Shown one piece after another: positions 24,360 to 32,558 of a stretch of 51,678 nt of DNA. The position numbers and the translations under genes are program-made. Below the pieces are notes generated by a model. It searched no databases. It saw only the letters and a list, made by a program, of their open reading frames with translations, and was not told where the DNA came from. The stretch spans positions 1-51,678 of the forward strand of contig JAFUTW010000039.1 in the NCBI GenBank assembly GCA_017484085.1. The letters are read 5' to 3'. The stretch's first letter is position 1. Each line of letters opens with the position of its first letter. The stretch is from Clostridia bacterium. Its GTDB lineage: Bacteria > Bacillota > Clostridia > Christensenellales > Aristaeellaceae.

Positions 24360-25163
24360 ATGAGCAAGCTGTGTACGATGAGCGAAGCGGTCTCACGCAT
24401 ACCGGACGGGGCCGTCGTGGGCCTCGGCGGCAACACGCTGAACCGGGCGCCGATGGCGGCTGTCTTCGAAATCATACGCCAGGGGAAGAAGAATCTGCAC
24501 CTGGTGAAGACGGCGGGGGCGATGGATATCGACGCCCTGTGCCTGGCCGGATGCGTTTCCTCGGTGGACGCGGGTTTTATCAGCTACGAGACGGAATTCG
24601 GGCTGGCCCAGCGCTACCGCCGCAGCGTGCAGCAGGGGCTGGTGCGCGCCAACGAGCATGCGTGCTACACCGTCATTTCCGCGCTGCGCGCCGCCTCCTA
24701 CGGCATCCCGTTCATGCCGGTGCGGGGACTCAAGACAAGCGATCTCAGAGCGGTCAATGACTATTTCGCGGATGTGACGGATCCCTTTACGGGAGAGAAG
24801 CTGGCCGCGGTGCGGGCGATCCGCCCGGATGTGTCCGTCGTGCACGCGCAGGCGGCGGATGCCAGGGGCAATGCCCGGTTCGAAGGCCCGAAGTTTGAGG
24901 ATGCGCTGCTTGCCCGGGCGGCGAAGACCGTGATCGTGACGGCGGAGCGCATCGTGGGCGACAGCTTTTTCGCGGCTGAGCGGGAGAAAGCGGACGTACC
25001 GCACTTCCTCGTGTCCGCGGTGGTGCACGCGCCGCACGGCGCCTCACCCGGGGCGTGTCCCGGCTGCTACGAGCCGGACGGGGACGCGATCCGCGCCTTC
25101 CTGAACCTTGCGGACGGGGACGCGCTGCTCTCCTGGCTGGAAGGGAGGCGGACGACATGGTAA
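24360..25163 (+). CDS. CoA-transferase-like protein, subunit A
   Basis: 267 residues, family I CoA-transferase alpha-subunit fold (glutaconate/3-oxoacid CoA-transferase type): GLGGNTLNRAP near residues 20-30, KTAGAMDIDALCLAGCV (about 56-72) and VVHAQAADARGNA near 160. The family moves CoA between acyl-CoA and a carboxylate. It overlaps subunit B by 7 bases, as usual for such pairs. In this operon it could move CoA from the pathway's acyl-CoA to acetate or another acid. GAGGTG precedes the start at 24360. Confidence 0.75.
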   Translation: MSKLCTMSEAVSRIPDGAVVGLGGNTLNRAPMAAVFEIIRQGKKNLHLVKTAGAMDIDALCLAGCVSSVDAGFISYETEFGLAQRYRRSVQQGLVRANEHACYTVISALRAASYGIPFMPVRGLKTSDLRAVNDYFADVTDPFTGEKLAAVRAIRPDVSVVHAQAADARGNARFEGPKFEDALLARAAKTVIVTAERIVGDSFFAAEREKADVPHFLVSAVVHAPHGASPGACPGCYEPDGDAIRAFLNLADGDALLSWLEGRRTTW

Positions 25164-25873
25164 GGACCTGCGACATCATGACGGTGGCCCTGTCCCGCCT
25201 CATCCATGACGGGGATACGGTGTTCCACGGGGTTTCCTCCCACATGCCGATGGTCGCCGTGATGCTGGCAAAGGCGACCCACGCGCCGAACGCGGCCTAT
25301 GTCAACATCCCGGGCGGTGTGGACCCGGAGCGGCCTGTGCTGCAGCGCTTTACCAGCGCGGGGACGGGCCTTTGGGACAGCGCCTGCGCCGCCTTCCCGC
25401 TGATGGACGTCTTCGATCTGTCGATGCGCGGCGGGCTGGATGTGGCGTTCCTCTCCGGCGTGCAGTTCGACAACCGGGGGAACGTCAACGCCTCCGTGAT
25501 TGGGGATTACCGAAAGCCGAAGGTCCGCCTGCCCGGCGGCGCGGGAAGCGCGGTGCTGATCCCGACGGCGAAGCGGGCGATCATCTGGAGGACCAAGCAC
25601 GACCGCCGCACCTTCACGGACAAGGTAGACTTCGTGACGGCAAAGGGGAACGTCAGCGACATCGTGACGCCGCTGTGCTGCTTTACGATGTATGAAGGTG
25701 AGCTGATTCTGAAAAGCGTCCATCCCGGCGTTTCCATTGACAGAGTGGCGGAGAATACGGCTTTCCCGCTGCGCTACTTCGAAATCACCGAAACGCCGCC
25801 GCCGACCGCGGAGGAGGAGGCTGCGCTGCGCAGGATCGACCCGCTGGATCTCAGAAATCTGGAGTTTCTGTAA
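25157..25873 (+). CDS. CoA-transferase-like protein, subunit B, without the usual catalytic Glu
   Basis: 238 residues, beta-subunit fold. THAPNAAYVNIPGGVD (41-56) corresponds to the region where related beta subunits carry the catalytic Glu (THAPN...Y-E-S-G). Here it reads N-I-P-G, so by eye the nucleophile is missing. FSGVQFDNRGNVNAS and the LPGGAG motif are conserved. The pair may therefore be a CoA-ester hydrolase or lyase, as some members of this fold are, rather than a transferase. My alignment is manual, so this needs a proper one. Confidence 0.7.
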   Translation: MVRTCDIMTVALSRLIHDGDTVFHGVSSHMPMVAVMLAKATHAPNAAYVNIPGGVDPERPVLQRFTSAGTGLWDSACAAFPLMDVFDLSMRGGLDVAFLSGVQFDNRGNVNASVIGDYRKPKVRLPGGAGSAVLIPTAKRAIIWRTKHDRRTFTDKVDFVTAKGNVSDIVTPLCCFTMYEGELILKSVHPGVSIDRVAENTAFPLRYFEITETPPPTAEEEAALRRIDPLDLRNLEFL

Positions 25874-25887
25874 GCGGCTGACGGTAA

Positions 25888-25964
25888 CCTCATCAGTCAC
25901 GGCTGGCGCCGCGACAGCTTCCCCTGAAGGGGAAGGTGGCAGCCCGTAGGGCTGCCGGATGAGG
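25888..25964. repeat. Palindromic intergenic repeat, copy B1
   Basis: Bounded by CCTCATC (25888-25894) and its inverse GATGAGG (25958-25964). Inside are two hairpins, CTTCCCCTGAAGGGGAAG and GGCAGCCCGTAGGGCTGCC. It looks like a small non-autonomous mobile repeat. Confidence 0.75.
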
Positions 25965-25973
25965 TCGTGAAGG

Positions 25974-26018
25974 CCCTCTCAGTCGGCTTCGCTGCCAGCT
26001 CCCCTACAGTGGAAGCCA
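25974..26018. repeat. Palindromic intergenic repeat, copy B2
   Basis: Same type as copy A: CCCTCTCAGTCGGC, an inner loop, GCTGCCAGCTCCCC, then a degenerate closing arm. Confidence 0.65.
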
Positions 26019-26058
26019 AGGGCGGAATCAAGAAAGATAGCACAAGAATGCAACCAAT

Positions 26059-26162
26059 ACCTTCCCCTATGGGGAAGGGGGACCGCGCCAACGGCGCGGT
26101 GGATGAGGTCCCTTGCCTCTCCCTGCGGGAGAGGGGGCACGCCGAAGGCGTGACGAAGAGGG
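26059..26162. repeat. Palindromic intergenic repeat, copy B3 (double unit)
   Basis: CCTTCCCCTATGGGGAAGG, then CCGCGCCAACGGCGCGG, GATGAGGTC, CCTCTCCCTGCGGGAGAGG and CACGCCGAAGGCGTG. Four consecutive hairpins related to copy B1. Confidence 0.65.
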
Positions 26163-26238
26163 TTCTGTCTCCCCGCTGCCCCAGCGGAAGAATTCATTTC
26201 GTAACCAAAACCTTAACATAGAAAGGAAGTTGACCAGT

Positions 26239-27453
26239 ATGTCCCGTTATGACACCTATTTTCTCATGAAGTGTGAAGACGTCGGCGATTATGTGCAGAC
26301 CAAGTATCCCGGCCACTTTGCCCCGGATGCGAAGCTGACCGCCAAGGAGATCGGCGACGGCAACCTCAACTACGTCTTCCGCGTGGTGGAAGAAGCGACG
26401 GGCAAGTCCGTCATCGTGAAGCAGGCCGGCGAGGCGCTGCGCATCTCCGCTGACATGCATGTCTCCACCGACCGTAACCGCATCGAAAGCGAGATCCTGC
26501 AGCTGCAGGACAAGTACGCACCCGGCCTGGTGCCTAAGATCTACGGCTATGACACCGTGATGTGCGCCTGCTGCATGGAAGACCTCTCCGACCACGAGCT
26601 CATGCGCTACGCGCTGATGCGCCACGAGATCTTCCCGCAGTTTGCCGAGGACATCACGACCTACATGGTCAATACCCTGCTTAAGACCACGGATGTGGCG
26701 ATGGAGCACAAGGAGAAGAAGGCGCTGGTCAAGAGCTTCATCAATCCGGAACTCTGCGAGATCACCGAGGATCTCGTGCTGACCGAGCCGTATAACGACA
26801 ACCAGGGCCGCAATAACGTCTTCCCGCCGATGGCTGACTTCGTGAAGAAGGAGCTCTACGGCGACGAAGAGCTGGCGCTCGCCGTGGCGAAGCTGAAATT
26901 CGAGTTTATGAACAACGCGCAGGCGCTGCTCCACGGCGACCTGCACACCGGCTCCATCTTCGTCAAGAAGGATTCCACCCGCGTGTTCGACCCCGAGTTC
27001 GCCTTCTACGGCCCCATGGGCTATGACATCGGCAACGTGATCGCCAACCTGATCTTCGCGTGGGACAACGGCAAGGCTTACGGCGCCGAGGCGTTCTGCG
27101 AGTGGATCCTCAAAACCATCGAGGAGACGGTCGACCTCTTCTGCAAGAAGTTCGTCGCCTGCTTCGACGAGTGCGTGACGGACCGCATGGCGAAGACGCC
27201 GGGCTTCCGCGAGGCGTATCTCGATTCCATCCTGAGCGACACTGCCGCGTACACCGGCACCGAGCTGCACCGCCGCACGGTGGGTATGGCCAACGTCAAG
27301 GACGTGACCACCATCAAGGATGAGGCAGCGCGTATCCATGCGGAAAAGGTCAACATCCTGGCGGGCAAGGATTACATCCTGCACCGCGACAGCTTCAAGA
27401 CCGGCGCTGATTTCGTGGCCGCCGTGCTGCGCGCGGACGAAGCCGCAAAGTAA
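26239..27453 (+). CDS. mtnK: S-methyl-5-thioribose kinase (MtnK-type)
   Basis: 404 residues, the usual MtnK length. The kinase motif HGDLHTGSI (from His232; catalytic Asp234) and [15 protein letters not shown] (from Asp251) are diagnostic of MtnK and its DrdK-like relatives. It phosphorylates the anomeric hydroxyl of 5-methylthioribose (or 5-deoxyribose) with ATP, in the cytosol. The start at 26239 follows GAAAGGAAG; longer in-frame starts lie within repeats. No shell-targeting helix is visible at either end. Paired with mtnA, 80 bases on. Substrate choice between methylthioribose and 5-deoxyribose cannot be read from sequence. Confidence 0.93.
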   Translation: MSRYDTYFLMKCEDVGDYVQTKYPGHFAPDAKLTAKEIGDGNLNYVFRVVEEATGKSVIVKQAGEALRISADMHVSTDRNRIESEILQLQDKYAPGLVPKIYGYDTVMCACCMEDLSDHELMRYALMRHEIFPQFAEDITTYMVNTLLKTTDVAMEHKEKKALVKSFINPELCEITEDLVLTEPYNDNQGRNNVFPPMADFVKKELYGDEELALAVAKLKFEFMNNAQALLHGDLHTGSIFVKKDSTRVFDPEFAFYGPMGYDIGNVIANLIFAWDNGKAYGAEAFCEWILKTIEETVDLFCKKFVACFDECVTDRMAKTPGFREAYLDSILSDTAAYTGTELHRRTVGMANVKDVTTIKDEAARIHAEKVNILAGKDYILHRDSFKTGADFVAAVLRADEAAK

Positions 27454-27470
27454 ACAGATTTATTCCGGCA

Positions 27471-27500
27471 GCCCGGTCCGCTCCCGAGGAGCGGCCGGGC
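27471..27500. other. Stable hairpin between mtnK and mtnA
   Basis: GCCCGG and CCGCTCC pair with GGAGCGG and CCGGGC around a CGA loop: 13 bp with one bulged T (27477). There is no U-run, so it looks like an RNA processing or stability element rather than a terminator. Confidence 0.6.
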
Positions 27501-27533
27501 GAAGCTTCAGAGCAGAACAAAGGAGTGTTTATC

Positions 27534-28634
27534 ATGGCTGAGGAAAGACGCAACATCATGACCTATGAGACGATCTCCCTGGACGAGCAGGAGAGAGCGA
27601 TCGTCTTCCCCGATCAGACCCTGCTTCCGGGCGAGGTGAAGATCCTGCACCTCACAAAGCAGAAGGACATCTGGAACGCCATCTACCTGCTTCAGGTCCG
27701 CGGCGCGCCGGCCATCGGCGTCGCGGCCGGCTTCGGCGTGTATCTGGCGGCGCTGGAGATCGAGACGGACGGCTATGACGAATTCAAGGCGAAGTTCCAC
27801 GAGGCCAAGGAGTACTTGAACTCCGCAAGGCCTACGGCGGTCAACCTCTCCTGGGCGCTGAACCGCATGGAGAAGGTCGTCCTGGACAACCCGGACAAGA
27901 GCGTTGCGGAACTGAAGGAACTGCTGCACCGCGAGTGCGTCGCCATCAAGGATGAGGACGTGTGGATGTGCCGCCAGATCGGCGAGTACGGTCTTACGCT
28001 CATCAAGGACGGCGACGGCATCCTCACCCACTGCAATGCCGGACAGCTGGCCACCTCCAAATACGGCACGGCGCTGGCACCCATCCACCTGGGCCGCGAG
28101 CGCGGGATGAACTTCCGCGTCTTCACCGATGAGACCCGTCCGCTGCTGCAGGGCGCGCGCCTGTCGGCGTTCGAGCTGCAGGAGGACGGCGTGGATACCA
28201 CGGTCATCTGCGACAACATGGCCTCCCAGGTGATGAAGAACGGCTGGGTCAACGCCGTGTTCGTCGGCTGCGACCGCGTGGCCGCCAACGGCGACGCCTG
28301 CAACAAGATCGGCACCTCCGGCGTGGCGATCCTGGCCAAGTATTACGGCATCCCCTTCTACGTTCTGGGGCCGACTTCCACGATCGACATGTCGATCGAA
28401 AAGGGCGAGGACATCACCATCGAGCAGCGGCCGGCCGAAGAGGTCACCGAAATGTGGTACAAGCAGCGCATGGCGCCCGAAGGCGTAAAGGTCTACAATC
28501 CGGCCTTCGACTTCGCGGACCACGAGCTGATCGCCGGCATCGTGACGGAATACGGCATCGCCAGACCGCCCTTTAACGAGAGCCTGAAGGAGATCTTCCG
28601 CAAGAAAGCCGAAGCGGAAGCCGCAAAGAAATGA
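27534..28634 (+). CDS. mtnA: S-methyl-5-thioribose-1-phosphate isomerase (MtnA-type)
   Basis: 366 residues. RGAPAIG (56-62), [10 protein letters not shown] with catalytic Cys167, and [10 protein letters not shown] with catalytic Asp247 match MtnA. It converts the aldose 1-phosphate to the ketose 1-phosphate (methylthioribulose or 5-deoxyribulose 1-phosphate), the substrate of the aldolase. AAAGGAG sits 8 bases before the ATG at 27534. The later methionine-salvage genes (mtnB, mtnC, mtnD) are absent, which points to the aldolase route (DHAP shunt) instead. No targeting peptide seen. Confidence 0.93.
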   Translation: MAEERRNIMTYETISLDEQERAIVFPDQTLLPGEVKILHLTKQKDIWNAIYLLQVRGAPAIGVAAGFGVYLAALEIETDGYDEFKAKFHEAKEYLNSARPTAVNLSWALNRMEKVVLDNPDKSVAELKELLHRECVAIKDEDVWMCRQIGEYGLTLIKDGDGILTHCNAGQLATSKYGTALAPIHLGRERGMNFRVFTDETRPLLQGARLSAFELQEDGVDTTVICDNMASQVMKNGWVNAVFVGCDRVAANGDACNKIGTSGVAILAKYYGIPFYVLGPTSTIDMSIEKGEDITIEQRPAEEVTEMWYKQRMAPEGVKVYNPAFDFADHELIAGIVTEYGIARPPFNESLKEIFRKKAEAEAAKK

Positions 28635-28638
28635 CAGA

Positions 28639-28682
28639 CCCTCTCAGTCAGCTGCGCTGACAGCTCCCCCGGAGAGGGAGCC
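28639..28682. repeat. Palindromic intergenic repeat, copy C1
   Basis: CCCTCTCAGTCAGCTGCGCTGACAG-type hairpin followed by GCTCCCCCGGAGAGGGAGC. Same family as copies A and B2. Confidence 0.7.
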
Positions 28683-28689
28683 GGGAAAA

Positions 28690-28733
28690 CCCTTCAGTCA
28701 GCTGCGGTGACAGCTCCCCTTTCAGGGGCGCGG
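28690..28733. repeat. Palindromic intergenic repeat, copy C2
   Basis: CCCTTCAGTCAGCTGCGGTGACAG-type hairpin, then GCTCCCCTTTCAGGGGCGC. It is very close to copy A and lies 8 bases from C1. Confidence 0.7.
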
Positions 28734-28750
28734 AGGAGAGAGCGCACAGA

Positions 28751-28806
28751 CCTGCCTCTCCCTTTGGGAGAGGCGGCTCAGGCGTGAGGCGGAGACGGAG
28801 AGGGCT
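28751..28806. repeat. Palindromic intergenic repeat, copy C3
   Basis: GCCTCTCCCTTTGGGAGAGGC followed by CAGGCGTGAGGCG and a purine-rich tail. It resembles the last unit of copy B3 and ends just before the pduL ribosome binding site. Confidence 0.6.
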
Positions 28807-28820
28807 TCAGAGGAAAGAGC

Positions 28821-29726
28821 ATGAACGAGAAAGAGTTGCAGTCCACCGTGGAGCGGATCATCCTGACGGAGCTCGCCCGCCTGGGCGAGGCCTTCGTCCC
28901 GGTGGTCACCTCCAACCGGCACTGCCACCTGTCCCAGAAGGACGTGGAAGCGCTCTTCGGGGAGGGATACCGGCTGACGAAGCTGCGCGACCTCAACCAG
29001 CCCGGTCAGTTTGCCTGCAACGAGCAGGTGACGATCGAGACGGAGAAGGGGAAGATGAAGCTTCGCGTCGTCGGCCCGGCTCGCGGCAGGACGCAGGTGG
29101 AGCTGGCGCAGACCGATGCCGTGAAGCTCGGCCTGCGGCCGCCGCTGCGCATGTCCGGCGATCTGGAAGGATCCCCGGGCTGCGTGCTTGCAAACGGTGA
29201 ACGGCGGATCACGATTTCAAGCGGCGTCATCATCGCGGCGCGGCACCTGCACCTTTCGCCTGAGGAGGCGGAGGCGTACGGGCTTGCGGACGGCGATGTC
29301 GTCAGCCTGAAGGTCGAAGGCCCGCGGCCCTGTGTGCTGGAAAACGTCGTGGTGCGCAGCGGGAGCGCTCACCGTCTGGAGGTCCATGTGGACACGGACG
29401 AGGCCAACGCGTGCCTGCTGAAGAGCGGGCAGCTCTGCAAGGTGATCCGCAAGGGCAGCGCTGCATCAGGCAGCGGTCTGACATCTGTGCTCGCAGTGGC
29501 CGGCGCGGCGGCGTCACAGCCCCCTCCGGCCGTCCGGGCTGAGCCGAAGCGGGATACGATGCTGGATGTTACAAGGGAACCCCGGCGGCTCATCACAGAG
29601 GACGACGTACGGCGGGCGGCGGCGGACGGCTATAAGATCATCCGCTACGGGAAGGACGCCATCCTGACCCCGCTGGCCAGGGATACGGCTTCCGAAAAGG
29701 GCATCGATCTGGTTCCGGAAGTATAG
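28821..29726 (+). CDS. pduL: Phosphate acyltransferase PduL with targeting peptide and extra C-terminal segment
   Basis: 301 residues; PduL is usually near 210. An N-terminal amphipathic helix (about 2-21) is a BMC-targeting peptide. Two PduL barrel domains follow with zinc ligands in SNRHCHLS (His34, His36) and AARHLHLS. It converts acyl-CoA and phosphate to acyl phosphate and CoA, recycling CoA inside the shell. The last 50 residues (LITEDDVRRAA ... ILTPLARDTASEKGI) follow a Pro/Ala linker and resemble the conserved N-terminal segment of EutQ, an unusual addition. GAGGAAAGA precedes the start. Eight hairpins of the repeat family separate it from mtnA. Confidence 0.88.
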   Translation: MNEKELQSTVERIILTELARLGEAFVPVVTSNRHCHLSQKDVEALFGEGYRLTKLRDLNQPGQFACNEQVTIETEKGKMKLRVVGPARGRTQVELAQTDAVKLGLRPPLRMSGDLEGSPGCVLANGERRITISSGVIIAARHLHLSPEEAEAYGLADGDVVSLKVEGPRPCVLENVVVRSGSAHRLEVHVDTDEANACLLKSGQLCKVIRKGSAASGSGLTSVLAVAGAAASQPPPAVRAEPKRDTMLDVTREPRRLITEDDVRRAAADGYKIIRYGKDAILTPLARDTASEKGIDLVPEV

Positions 29727-29767
29727 GATGACCAAAGCGGTCAATCATCAACAATGAGGATAAAGAC

Positions 29768-31201
29768 ATGGCATTGACAGAACAACAAATCCGGCAAATC
29801 ACGGAAGAGATCGTCCGCAGCCTGAGCAGTCAGGCGGGAGCGGCGCAGGCTGCCCCGGCTTCTGTTCCGTCCTCCGGCTCTACAGGCCGCTGGCTGTGTG
29901 ATACCGCGGAGGAGGCGATTGCCAACGCCAAGGCCGCGCAGGCGCAGCTGGCGGAGATGACGCTGGAGAAGCGCGGAGAGCTGATCGCCGCCATGCGCAG
30001 GGCAGGCATCGAAAACGCGGAGCCGCTGGCGCGCCTGGCGCACGAGGAGACGGGCTACGGACACGTGGCGGACAAGATCCAGAAAAACCTTCTGGTCAGC
30101 CGCCGCACGCCGGGCATCGAGGACCTGGTGACGCGCTGTGAGACAGGCGACAAGGGCATGATGCTGATCGAGCAGGCCCCCTTCGGGGTCATCGGCTCCA
30201 TCACGCCCTCGACCAACCCGACCTCCACGGTCATCAACAACTCCATCAGCATGATTGCCGCGGGCAATGCGGTGGTCTTCAATCCGCATCCTGCCGCCAA
30301 GCGCGCCTCGCAGGAGGCCATGCGCGTCATGTCGGAGGCGATCGTAGGCGCAGGCGGCCCCATTGGCCTCATCACGACGGTGAAGGAACCGACGCTGGAG
30401 ACCGGTCAGGCGATCATGACGCACAAGGACATCCCGCTGCTGTCCATCACCGGCGGCGAAGCCGTGGTGAAGGTGGCAATGAAAACGGGCAAGAAGGTCA
30501 TCGCGGCCGGTCCGGGCAATCCGCCGGTCATCGTGGACGATACGGCCGACATCCCGGACGCCGCCAGGCGCATCGTGGACGGCGCTTCCTTTGACAACAA
30601 TGTGCTGTGTATCGCGGAAAAGGAAGTCTTCGCCTTCTCGAATATTACCGACCGGCTGATGAGCGAGATGGAGCGCTGCGGCGCCTTCCGCATCAGCGGC
30701 GCGGACATCGACAAGGTGCTGAAGACTACGCTGATCCCGAAGGACGGGAGGCACGTGATCAACCGCAAGTTTGTGGGACACGATGCCGCTGTCATCCTTC
30801 GCGAAGCCGGCGTGCCGTTTTCAGGGGATCCCCGCCTCATCATCTGCGAGGTGGACCGCAACCATCCCTTTGTCATGACCGAGATGCTGATGCCCGTGCT
30901 GGCCATCGTGCGCGTGCGGAACATCGACGAGGCCATCGAGGAGGCGTACCGCGCGGAGCAGGGCTGCAAGCACTCCGCCATGATCCACTCCACCAACGTA
31001 CACAATATGAGCCGCGCAGCCAGACGGCTGAACACGACGATCTTCGTCAAGAACTCGTCTTCATTCTCCGGCCTGGGCTTTGACGGCGAGGGATATACGA
31101 CCATGACCATCGCCACGCCCACGGGCGAGGGCGTCACCAGCGCAAGGTCTTTTACCAGGCTGCGCCGCTGCGTGCTCTACGGGGATTTCAGGATCTGCTG
31201 A
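29768..31201 (+). CDS. pduP: CoA-acylating aldehyde dehydrogenase, PduP/EutE-like
   Basis: 477 residues. An N-terminal amphipathic helix (3-20, EQQIRQITEEIVRSL) and a Ser/Ala/Pro linker form a BMC-targeting peptide. The catalytic domain shows ITPSTNPTST (145-154), the glycine-rich SITGGEAVVK and the nucleophile Cys281 (NNVLCIAEKEV). It oxidises an aldehyde with NAD+ and CoA to acyl-CoA. Here the aldehyde would be acetaldehyde or methylthioacetaldehyde from the aldolase. It is the signature enzyme of aldehyde-oxidising shells. Confidence 0.92.
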   Translation: MALTEQQIRQITEEIVRSLSSQAGAAQAAPASVPSSGSTGRWLCDTAEEAIANAKAAQAQLAEMTLEKRGELIAAMRRAGIENAEPLARLAHEETGYGHVADKIQKNLLVSRRTPGIEDLVTRCETGDKGMMLIEQAPFGVIGSITPSTNPTSTVINNSISMIAAGNAVVFNPHPAAKRASQEAMRVMSEAIVGAGGPIGLITTVKEPTLETGQAIMTHKDIPLLSITGGEAVVKVAMKTGKKVIAAGPGNPPVIVDDTADIPDAARRIVDGASFDNNVLCIAEKEVFAFSNITDRLMSEMERCGAFRISGADIDKVLKTTLIPKDGRHVINRKFVGHDAAVILREAGVPFSGDPRLIICEVDRNHPFVMTEMLMPVLAIVRVRNIDEAIEEAYRAEQGCKHSAMIHSTNVHNMSRAARRLNTTIFVKNSSSFSGLGFDGEGYTTMTIATPTGEGVTSARSFTRLRRCVLYGDFRIC

Positions 31202-31226
31202 GAACGCCTGAAAGGACTGAACCAGC

Positions 31227-32558
31227 ATGAACATCGTGGACAAGGTGCGCGCTGCGGGTGTCGTCGGCGCGGGCGGCGCGGGCTTTCCGGCCCACGTAAA
31301 GCTCTCCGGCCACGCAGAGGTCGTGATCGCCAACGGCGCCGAGTGCGAACCGCTGCTGCGCTGCGACCAGCTGCTCATGGAGCGGGAGGCGCAGCGCGTC
31401 GCGGCAGGCCTTCGCCTGGCGATGGAGGCGACGGGCGCCGAGCGCGGCGTGATCGCCACAAAGGCGCATTACGAGGGGGCGGTGCAGGCCCTGCAGAGGG
31501 CGCTGGCCGGCGAGAGCCGGATTACACTGCACCTCATGGACAGCTACTACCCTTCCGGCGACGAAAAATCCATCATCTACGAGGTGACGGGCAAAACGGT
31601 ACCGACGGGCAAGCTGCCGCTGGACGCGGGCTGTGTCGTTTCCAACGTCATGAGCCTTGCGCAGATCGCGGATGCGTGTGAAGGCAGGCCGGTCATCCAC
31701 AGGGACGTCACCGTCGGAGGAGAGGTGCCGCACCCTGTGACCCTCAGCGTTGCGATCGGCACGCCGATGTCGGAGGTGATCGCGCGCAGCGGCTTTGACG
31801 GGAACAGAGAAGAGTACGCGCTCATCGTCGGAGGCCCCTGCATGGGACGGCTGGAGGATGACTGGAACGCCCCGGTGACCAAGACGACGGGCGGTCTGCT
31901 GATCTTCCCGAAGAGCCATCTGCTGATCCGGAGGCGGACGCAGAAACCGGAGCGTATGCTGCGCCTCATGCGGGCGGTGTGCTGCCAGTGCAGCCAGTGC
32001 ACGCAGCTGTGTCCGCGCAACGCCATGGGGCTGCGCGTAACGCCGCACAAGGCCATGCGGGCCATGGTGACGGGCAACGGGCTGATGCTCGGCGATCCGC
32101 AGTGGGTGCTGGCGTGTTCCTCCTGCGGGGTGTGCACCAACTACGCCTGCCCGATGGGCCTCCGGCCTTCGGACGTCATGGCTCTGTACAAGCAGGAGCT
32201 CGCACGCATGGGCGTAAAGCCACAGCCGGAGGCAGAGATCCGCCCTGATCCGTTCCTTGCGCAGAAGCGGGTGCCGGTCTCAAGGCTGATCGCGCGCATG
32301 GGACTGACCCGGTATGATGTACCGGCGCCGTACGCAGCGGAGCCTGTCAGACCGAAAAAGGTGCTGATCCCGCTGCGCCAGCATGTGGGAAAGGCCGCGG
32401 AGGCGACCGTGCACGTGGGGGACACCGTGCGCGCGGGGGACCTGATCGGAAGGCTGCCCGCGAAGGCGCTGAGCGCCAGGGTGCACGCTTCCATCGACGG
32501 ACGGGTGACGCGGGCGGATGAGACCGCGATCGAAATCACGGGAGGTGATGCGGTATGA
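31227..32558 (+). CDS. pduS: PduS-like NADH dehydrogenase with iron-sulfur clusters (RnfC-type)
   Basis: 443 residues. An N-terminal glycine-rich NADH/flavin site (GAGGAGFPAHVKL, 14-26) and NGAECEP are as in RnfC/PduS. Two [4Fe-4S] motifs follow: C-x-x-C-x-x-C-x-x-x-C-P from about 252 and C-x-x-C-x-x-C-x-x-x-C-P from about 297. The tail has a barrel-sandwich (biotinyl-like) segment. PduS regenerates NAD+ or reduces cobalamin in Pdu shells. No B12 enzyme is in this operon, so electron removal from NADH is the likely role. It overlaps pduT by 4 bases. Confidence 0.9.
   Translation: MNIVDKVRAAGVVGAGGAGFPAHVKLSGHAEVVIANGAECEPLLRCDQLLMEREAQRVAAGLRLAMEATGAERGVIATKAHYEGAVQALQRALAGESRITLHLMDSYYPSGDEKSIIYEVTGKTVPTGKLPLDAGCVVSNVMSLAQIADACEGRPVIHRDVTVGGEVPHPVTLSVAIGTPMSEVIARSGFDGNREEYALIVGGPCMGRLEDDWNAPVTKTTGGLLIFPKSHLLIRRRTQKPERMLRLMRAVCCQCSQCTQLCPRNAMGLRVTPHKAMRAMVTGNGLMLGDPQWVLACSSCGVCTNYACPMGLRPSDVMALYKQELARMGVKPQPEAEIRPDPFLAQKRVPVSRLIARMGLTRYDVPAPYAAEPVRPKKVLIPLRQHVGKAAEATVHVGDTVRAGDLIGRLPAKALSARVHASIDGRVTRADETAIEITGGDAV

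Larger units (their letters stand above)
25874..26238. other. Repeat-filled gap between the CoA-transferase and mtnK genes
   Basis: 365 bases with no gene, almost wholly made of the palindromic repeats listed at 25888, 25974 and 26059. The last 60 bases hold the mtnK ribosome binding site. I see no clear promoter. Confidence 0.7.

Noticed and set aside
25888-26162. Possible CRISPR array
   Set aside because: The repeats are few, palindromic, of unequal length and not separated by constant-length spacers. No cas gene is nearby.
22033-28634. Fucose/rhamnose-type microcompartment (PVM/GRM5 like)
   Set aside because: The class II aldolase would fit, but fucose or rhamnose isomerase and kinase are absent and MtnK/MtnA are present.
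26239-28634. Classical methionine salvage locus
   Set aside because: mtnB, mtnC/mtnW, mtnD and the transaminase are missing; the aldolase and BMC enzymes take their place.
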